Shown here: positions 58,326 to 64,000 of the stretch, piece by piece
How positions within the stretch are numbered: the stretch's first letter is position 1
Layout of the letters: each line of letters begins with the position of its first letter
NCBI GenBank assembly: GCA_008330645.1
Contig: VLTN01000012.1
Span: 62,001-126,000, forward strand
DNA: 64,000 bases
Direction: 5' to 3'
Source of the DNA: Cafeteria roenbergensis
Lineage: Eukaryota; Sar; Bigyra; Bicosoecida; Cafeteriaceae
Notes under the pieces: generated by a model
The model's database searches: none
Told to the model about the DNA's origin: nothing
Seen by the model: only the letters and a program-made list of their open reading frames with translations
Position numbers and translations under genes: made by a program

Positions 58326-58890
58326 TCACGAAACCGCTGCAGCGCGCACGGCGTGGAGCGCAGCCTCGGCGCACGGCAGCCCGGCGGATTGTTCCGCCGA
58401 AAGTCTCGGTGACACGACAGCGTGAATGCCTGCTGAGGGGCACAGAATCACGCAGCCGCCCGGCGGAACGATTGCCCGAAAGGCCCCCGGATCATCGTGC
58501 GACATGGTCCACAGGAGTGAAGAGCCGGGGTCACTGAGCGGAGCGGCGTGGACGCCGGGGACAGCCTTGCCGGGCCCACCGCGCGCACGGAGTTGAACCC
58601 GCACTGACGGGGAGGCGATGCCGCCCTGACTGTTTGATGATGGGGCTAGCTCTACCGTTTCCACCGTCACGATGGCGCTGCGGCGTGGCCCTCGGAACGT
58701 CGATCGATCGGCGGTGGCTACAGCGGCGCAGCCGCACCGGCTCCCGATGAGAAGGCTCCTGTCGTGCGCGAGTCGTGCGCGGGTCACGTGCCCTTGGGTG
58801 GACGTCGGCCCGGAGCCGTTGACGCAGCCGTTGCCAGCGGCAGCGACAGCAGCGTCAGCTGACGTGACCAGCGTGGTGTCGCCCACCGAA

Positions 58891-58934
<44 letters not shown>

Positions 58935-60472
58935 CCCATCGGCCACTGCGGGCTCCAAGGCGACGTCAACCGCCCCAGTTCCAGTCCCTGCCTTTGCAGT
59001 TGCAGTTGCAGTTGAAGTTGCAGCTGTGGGAATGGCTTTGGAGTCAGTGGTGCGCCGAGGTCCCTCGCTGTCGGTGCTGAGCATCAGGGCCCAAGACGCT
59101 GGGTCACTGGAAGAGTGGCAGCCAGACGGAAGTGAAGCCTCGCAGAGCTTCAGGACGGCTGGCGAAACCGCTGTGCTCGGAACCACGCTCAGCTTCGAGT
59201 CAGGGCAGATGGACCAAGCCCCCACGACGGACGCGTCGTCTCTCACAGCCAGCAACGCCCACTGACCACCGCAAGCGTCCAAGTCACTCGAGCCAGCTGA
59301 CACGTCATCCGGGCTGGCAGAGCAAAGCGGAGCAAGCCTTCCCTGGCAGAGCCACCCACTATGAAGTGGAACGTCCGTCAAAACGTCATGCAGAGCCACT
59401 TCGTCCAAGACGAACACAGCGCCGAGACGGCTCTGCATTGCGACTGCAGGCTCTGCCGAGTCAATGGTCGCCGCCGGCCTGGCAGAGCCGGCGAAGAGTG
59501 AGAGAGCAGAGCCAACGCGAAGTGAGGCTTGCAGAAGCGCGGTGCTGGCAGCAGGAGACATCTCCGGCGAGTCACGGCCCTGTCGCCGGCGAATCAGGGG
59601 GACAACATCGCCGGGCAGACCGACGTCGCGCGACGGATCGGCTGCGGCTGCGGCGTCGACGCCTCCTCGTGACACGATCGTGATGGCCTCCTGCCCTGCA
59701 GTGACCCCGGAAACGCCACCAGCACCAGCACCGGCGGCGCTGGAAGCACCAGCACCATTGCCAGCAGCAGGAGCAGCTGCCGCCGCAGACGACGGCCCGT
59801 CCTCGCTGCGAGCTCCGCCTCCGCCTCCGCCTCCGGAGGGATTGGCAGAGCCACTTCCGTCTTCGCTGGCGTCGTCTCTCTGCCGCTTGCGAGCTCTGCC
59901 AGTCAGCTGGTCAATCGCTGTCCAAACGCCTCTCTGCAGAGCTGATCCGTCCGAAGTGACCAACACGTCCGAGATGGTGGTCATCGCAGCGTTGCTCTGC
60001 CGAATGACCGAAGTGCTGTCAATGGCTCTACCGGCAATGCGCTCACCGGTAAAGCCCGTGGCGATGAGTGACGAAACCGCGTCAGCTGAAGCGAAGATTG
60101 CCGCAGCGCCCGGGGGGCCGATCACGAGCGAGTCATCGACAAGAGCCCGCACGGCGGCAGCTGCGGCCGCGGCGACAGGTCCGAGAGCGTTTGGGGAGGA
60201 TAGCAGGAGCGACGCGCACACCCTGGCTCTGCCGGCTCTGCCGGATGCACCTGCAGAGGACTCGGTGGAAATTTCCACCGGAAGGCATGCACACGCCCGC
60301 TTGAGCGACGCGAACGCCGCGGCCGCTGACGCCGCTGCTGCTGTGACTGGTGACGCGCTGGGAGCGGAGAGTGATCCTAGCAGCCACAGCAGGGCAGGCA
60401 GCCTCGGGCAGGCGGCGGCGATGGCTCGCAGCCAAGACGAGCCAGCGACGTCGCTGCCGGCGCCGTCATCGC

Positions 60473-60527
<55 letters not shown>

Positions 60528-62486
60528 GTTGCCATTGCTACCGCAGTCAGCGCCGCCGCTGCCGCCGCTGCCGCAGTCGGCGCCGGCCACGGCGGCTGCC
60601 TCCGCCCCGGCCGCAACCACTGCCATAGCCGCCGCCTCCGCCCCGGCGTCCGGCAGCCATGCCACGCGCAGACGCACGGATGATGGGTTGCTGACTGGCG
60701 GAAGAGCGCCGTGCAGAGCCGCGCATGCAGCGTCGACGTCCCCCGTGGAGAGGTGCTCTGCAGCCTTCAGGGCAGAGCCAACCGTCACACCGCCCGGAGA
60801 CGTGGGCTCTGCCTGCCACAGGTAGAGCCCCCAGCGTCGCTCCTCAATCCAGGTAGAGTTGCTCTCCGCAGCGGCAGCGGCGTCGCTCAGCACAACCACA
60901 ACTGGGCACGGGGGGGGTGCCGCCACGGGTCCCACTTCCAGCGGTTTCGCGGCAGCAGGCAGAGCCCACTCCAGGCCGGCATCCCGCACAGCGGCAGTGA
61001 CCAAAGCCGGTCCGGAGACAGCGACCACTCTGGCGTCCGGGAACGTTTCTGCCAGCGAGCTCTGCCACAGAGCAACGCTGCTTTCGGGGCACACGACGAT
61101 ATGGCGCCGCGACTGAGCTTGACTGGCGTCTGATGGCGGTGTCCCGCCGACCCTGGCGGCGGCGTCGGACGCAGCGAGCATCGCAGAAACCGCCAGAGGA
61201 ACCGCCGGCCCCACCGGCCACGAAACCGCTGTAGCGGGAGTGCCGTCGCTCCAGCAACGCCACAGGGCGTCGCTCACTGAGTGGATGCGGTGGGCGTGAA
61301 CAGCGGTGGCCGGGGACAGGGTGGCGCCAGCAGCTGATGCTGCGGTGACCGCCTCTGCCGCCTCGTCGGCGGAACGAACCACCGCACAGGTCAGTCCCGC
61401 CGCAACCGTCAGCATCCGGCTCTGCCACACACCGAGCGGTAGAGCTTCAGACGACGGCAGGATCGACGACGGTGATGGTCCAGCGGAGGAGTGTCGCGCC
61501 GCGATGCCCTCAACCATTAGTCTCGCGCCAGTCACTGCTGCATCGGCAACTTCGTCCGGCAGAGCCGCCACGGCGTCCGCCGCGGCGGGCAGCCACTGGG
61601 AGAGCGCCGCCTTGGTCGATTGCGCGTTGGGTCGCTGGGCAGCTGACCCCTCTGACCCGGCTGACGCCGCTGACCCGGCGGCTGCTGCTGCAGGTGTTGA
61701 CGGGGATAGCGACGCCAGTGACTCTGCCGCCATTGCCAGCGACGTCCGGGCGGTTTCGCGTGATGGCGAAGGTTCCGGGCCATCGAATGGCGCGAAACCG
61801 AGGGGGCGAGTCGATGTCGGTCCAATTGCTGAGCCGATCCTTCCGGTAGAGCTGGGAGCGGTGGCCCGGTGCTTGCGCCGGGAGGCGTCACCGACCGCGG
61901 CCGCTGCCGCCACTGCCTGCCACAGGGCCACCAAGCCGCCTCTGGCGCGAGGACCAGCGGCTTGGCCAGCGAGGGCGGCAGTAGCGGCGGCTGCGGGGAC
62001 GGCGGACACGATTGGGCGGGGCTGCGGCGGTCCCGACGCTTGGCCGGGCAGGCGCGCAGAGGTGGGAGGGCTCGAACTTGAGCTAGATTCGGCCTCCAAC
62101 TCTGCGCCATCGATGAGACGGCAAGCCGGGCCAGCGCCGCGGCCAGGGCGCCTCAGGAGCTTTGCAGCTCGCTGGAGTGCTGATTGCGGGTCGGATGGCC
62201 TCTCGGGGGCGCGCTCTGTGGCGTCAGCGAGCGCTGGGACACCGTCAGCGAGCGCGGCGCCTTGGCCCGCAGCCTGCGCGCAAGCCGCCACGATGGCGCG
62301 CTGGGGCGGGACGCAGCTCTCGCGGTTCCGCTCCAGAACGGTCACGCCTGGCCGGCGGTGGCCGAGGAGGGCCCGCGCGCGCTCCAGGGCGGACTGCGCG
62401 GGCGGGTGGGCGTCCGGGTCGTCTCGGTGGGCGGCGATTGCGGCTTGCAAGGCCGATCGCGAGAACCCAAACGCGGCCACGGACAT
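58326..62486 (-). CDS. Unrecognised low-complexity protein, 1386 residues, faint SNF2-like pattern
   Basis: The open frame extends to a TTG at 62570; the first ATG is at 62486 (MSVAAFGFSRSALQAAIAAH). The N-terminal 400 residues are Ala/Ser-rich. The middle has ordered segments: RRHIVVCPESSVALWQ followed by AETFPDARVVAVSG, then VVVVLSD and ERRWGLYLW. Their order and spacing weakly recall motifs Ia and II of SNF2-type ATPases, but no GKT or DEAH box is present. Later, FTGERIAGRAIDSTSV and SDVLVTSDGSALQRG vaguely recall the helicase C lobe. This is too weak to name a function. Serine runs are encoded by (GAC)n at 58891-58933 and (CTG)n at 60475-60522. The dispersed words are frequent. Confidence 0.6.
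58891..58933. repeat. (GAC)14 polyserine tract
   Basis: Perfect trinucleotide run encoding serine (TCG) on the minus strand. Confidence 0.95.
58994..59023. repeat. GTTGCA hexamer tract
   Basis: Another coding GTTGCA tract, with one variant unit (GTTGAA), in the 58326-62486 gene. Confidence 0.88.
60475..60522. repeat. (CTG)16 polyserine tract
   Basis: Sixteen perfect CTG triplets, read as AGC (serine) on the minus strand. Confidence 0.95.
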
Positions 62487-63271
62487 GGCGGCAGCTTGCG
62501 GCAGTGCACGGGAGGTCCTAGAGCTGAGGAGCGCGGGAGAACCAGCGGAGCGGCGCCCTTGCCCAGTCAAGCGCGAGTGCTTTGGCTGCGGGGTTCGGCC
62601 GAAGATGACTTAATTCAGAGTCAACAGTGCGCGGAGCAACTCCGGCCGTAGTTGAACCTCACTCGGCCTGGATTTTGTGTCTGGACGCTCCCACCTGCCT
62701 CGCGGGTGGCGGCGCTCAGGCAAAGCAGCGTCCCCAGGGCGGACGGCGGCTCGGTGCCGGCGTCAGCTTTGGCGATCGGAATGGCTGCGTGGCGCTTTGC
62801 CGGGACAGCGAGGCTGCTGTGCGGCTGCTGCAGCAATGGCGGCGCTCGAAACGAGCAAGACCTCGACGCTGGTTAGGGGGGGGGAGGGGAACCTCCATGC
62901 CATGGCACGCTGCCGTTGGATGCGGGGGGAGGGCGGAAGTTGCAACCACAGCAGCGCCGCTTTGGCGCCCGCATGCCTGCCCTGCCGTTCCAGAGCAATG
63001 CGCCTGTCTTTGCTTGCTTGTGATCGTCAATACCGATTCAAGCCAGCCAGCCCGAGTCACAACTCCATGAGACAGCCAGAGGGTTGGGAGATGAGGCGGC
63101 TATTGCAAGCGACAGGTCCTCTCTCAGACCCTTGGCGGGGACAATGACCGCGAGACTTGCTTGCAACAATGGGCTTCGGAGAAGCGCGGCTGCCGTGAGT
63201 GCCGTGCTTCGCCTCGCGCAATCACAACGCTGAAGAACGAGCTTGCAACATGACACGAAGTTCCCTCGCCA

Positions 63272-63303
<32 letters not shown>

Positions 63304-63455
63304 CCACACGGAGCCATGCACGCGCGCGTGCGGGCAAACCGACAACGCGCCTGTTTGGGCGCTCAATCGTCCTCCCTGTGTGGGGCCCCTCGCAATCTCG
63401 CCCGCTTGCCGCCTGGCCCTGAGGCGCAGCTACCGCCCACCACGCTGCCACAGCC
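62487..63455. other. Intergenic region with (AC)n
   Basis: About 970 bases between the CDT1 stop and the next minus-strand gene. Contains an AC dinucleotide tract at 63274-63298 and a G run near 62877-62887. No gene was recognised. Confidence 0.5.
63274..63298. repeat. (AC)n microsatellite
   Basis: About 12 AC dinucleotides in non-coding DNA. Confidence 0.95.
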
Positions 63456-64000
63456 CTAGAGCCGCACCGAGTCCGCCAGCCTGCGCCTCGCCGCCGCCGC
63501 ATCCCCCGCAGGGCGGCGCTTGAACAGCGCGCCCGCGGTCAGCTGACGAAGTGTGCAGAACTCAGGGGCCCGCTCAGCGATGGCGCTGATCCCCGCAACG
63601 ACGTCCTCCCGGCTCATGTTCAGTCGGTGGTTCTCAGCCACCTTGCTCGCCAGCTCGGCAACGTACATGGTGGACCGCCGGTGAGCCAGCAACACCCCCA
63701 CCACAGCGTCGAACAGCTGAGGCAGAGCAACTCGGCGTCTCTCATTTTCTTCTGCCCGCCTCACCTCCGGCAGAGCCCGCTGCTCCGCCGCTCGCTGCTT
63801 CCGGATCACGCGAGCCACCAGCGCAGGGCTGAGCCCTGCTAGGCCCGGAGGCAAGTCTGCCGCCGTCACGCCCAGCTCCACCAGCTCCGGCGCGAGAAGG
63901 AGCCGCTGCAGAGCCGGTGAAACCGCGGGGGCCGACGGGGTGTCGCTGCACGTCGCTGCACCGGCAGCTGCGGCGACAGCGGCGTCCGCAGAGCTGGGTC
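63456..64000 (-). CDS. CDT1: DNA replication licensing factor CDT1, C-terminal part
   Basis: CDT1 brings MCM2-7 to ORC/CDC6-bound origins. Only the last ~180 codons lie in the window; the frame runs open off the edge at 64000 and ends at TAG 63456-63458. The basic helix GLSPALVARVIRKQRAAEQR followed by LPQLFDAVVGVLLAHRR, then ELASKVAENHRLNMSREDV and ERAPEFCTL, match the C-terminal winged-helix (MCM-binding) domain of CDT1 in order and spacing, including the preceding linker helix seen in animal CDT1. Upstream residues are Ala/Ser/Pro-rich. Two dispersed words occur (GGCAGAGCC near 63769, a GAAACCGC near 63919). Confidence 0.85.
   Translation of the reverse strand, partial: PSSADAAVAAAAGAATCSDTPSAPAVSPALQRLLLAPELVELGVTAADLPPGLAGLSPALVARVIRKQRAAEQRALPEVRRAEENERRRVALPQLFDAVVGVLLAHRRSTMYVAELASKVAENHRLNMSREDVVAGISAIAERAPEFCTLRQLTAGALFKRRPAGDAAAARRRLADSVRL

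Noticed and set aside
1-64000. Virus-derived elements, retroelements, tRNA and rRNA genes
   Set aside because: Looked for reverse transcriptase, integrase, capsid-like, tRNA cloverleaf and rRNA signatures and saw none.

Overview
The window is nuclear DNA from a very GC-rich unicellular eukaryote. It carries eukaryote-only genes: ORC2, the C-terminal part of CDT1, a USP32-like deubiquitinase with a prenylation box, an SH3/IQ protein and a mitochondrial-type ketoacyl synthase. Genes have few, short introns whose donors begin GTGAG. Many proteins are swollen by low-complexity Ala/Ser/Gly/Pro sequence. The species cannot be named from this stretch; GC-rich free-living protists (heterotrophic stramenopile flagellates, haptophyte-like algae) are candidates, by inference only. 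No rRNA, tRNA, CRISPR, virus-derived element or complete transposon was recognised.

Layout. 1-2152 (+): 3' part of a diflavin NADPH reductase. 2844-4532 (-): class IV PLP aminotransferase. 4943-8302 (-): unrecognised disordered protein. 8889-18782 (-): giant membrane hybrid histidine kinase. 19850-20649: an inverted-repeat-bounded, AT-richer segment holding a small ORF and a palindrome cluster. 20793-24815 (+): ORC2. 25199-31672 (-): long coiled-coil protein. 32241-38823 (-): USP32-like ubiquitin protease, with the EF-hand N terminus recovered from two small exons. 40383-47200 (-): ankyrin gene built from about fifteen tandem 395-bp exon+intron units. 48097-49752 (-): EF-hand protein with three inferred exons. 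50314-55478 (-): SH3/IQ protein, divergent from the ketoacyl synthase at 55892-58112 (+). 58326-62486 (-): unrecognised low-complexity protein with a faint SNF2-like pattern. 63456-64000 (-): CDT1 C terminus, running off the edge.

How the genes relate. There is no operon. ORC2 and CDT1 act in the same step, origin licensing, but lie about 39 kb apart. The remaining genes belong to separate processes: signalling, ubiquitin removal, mitochondrial fatty-acid synthesis and amino-acid metabolism.

The most unusual signal is a set of short DNA words (GCGAAACCGC, GGCAGAGCC, TCCTTCCGGATCC, GATGTCGGTCC, GGGGTCWGACCCC, and tandem GTTGCA) that recur through the coding regions. The first two occur in both orientations and in all reading frames, so selection on protein sequence cannot explain them. 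They are dense in some genes and nearly absent from others.
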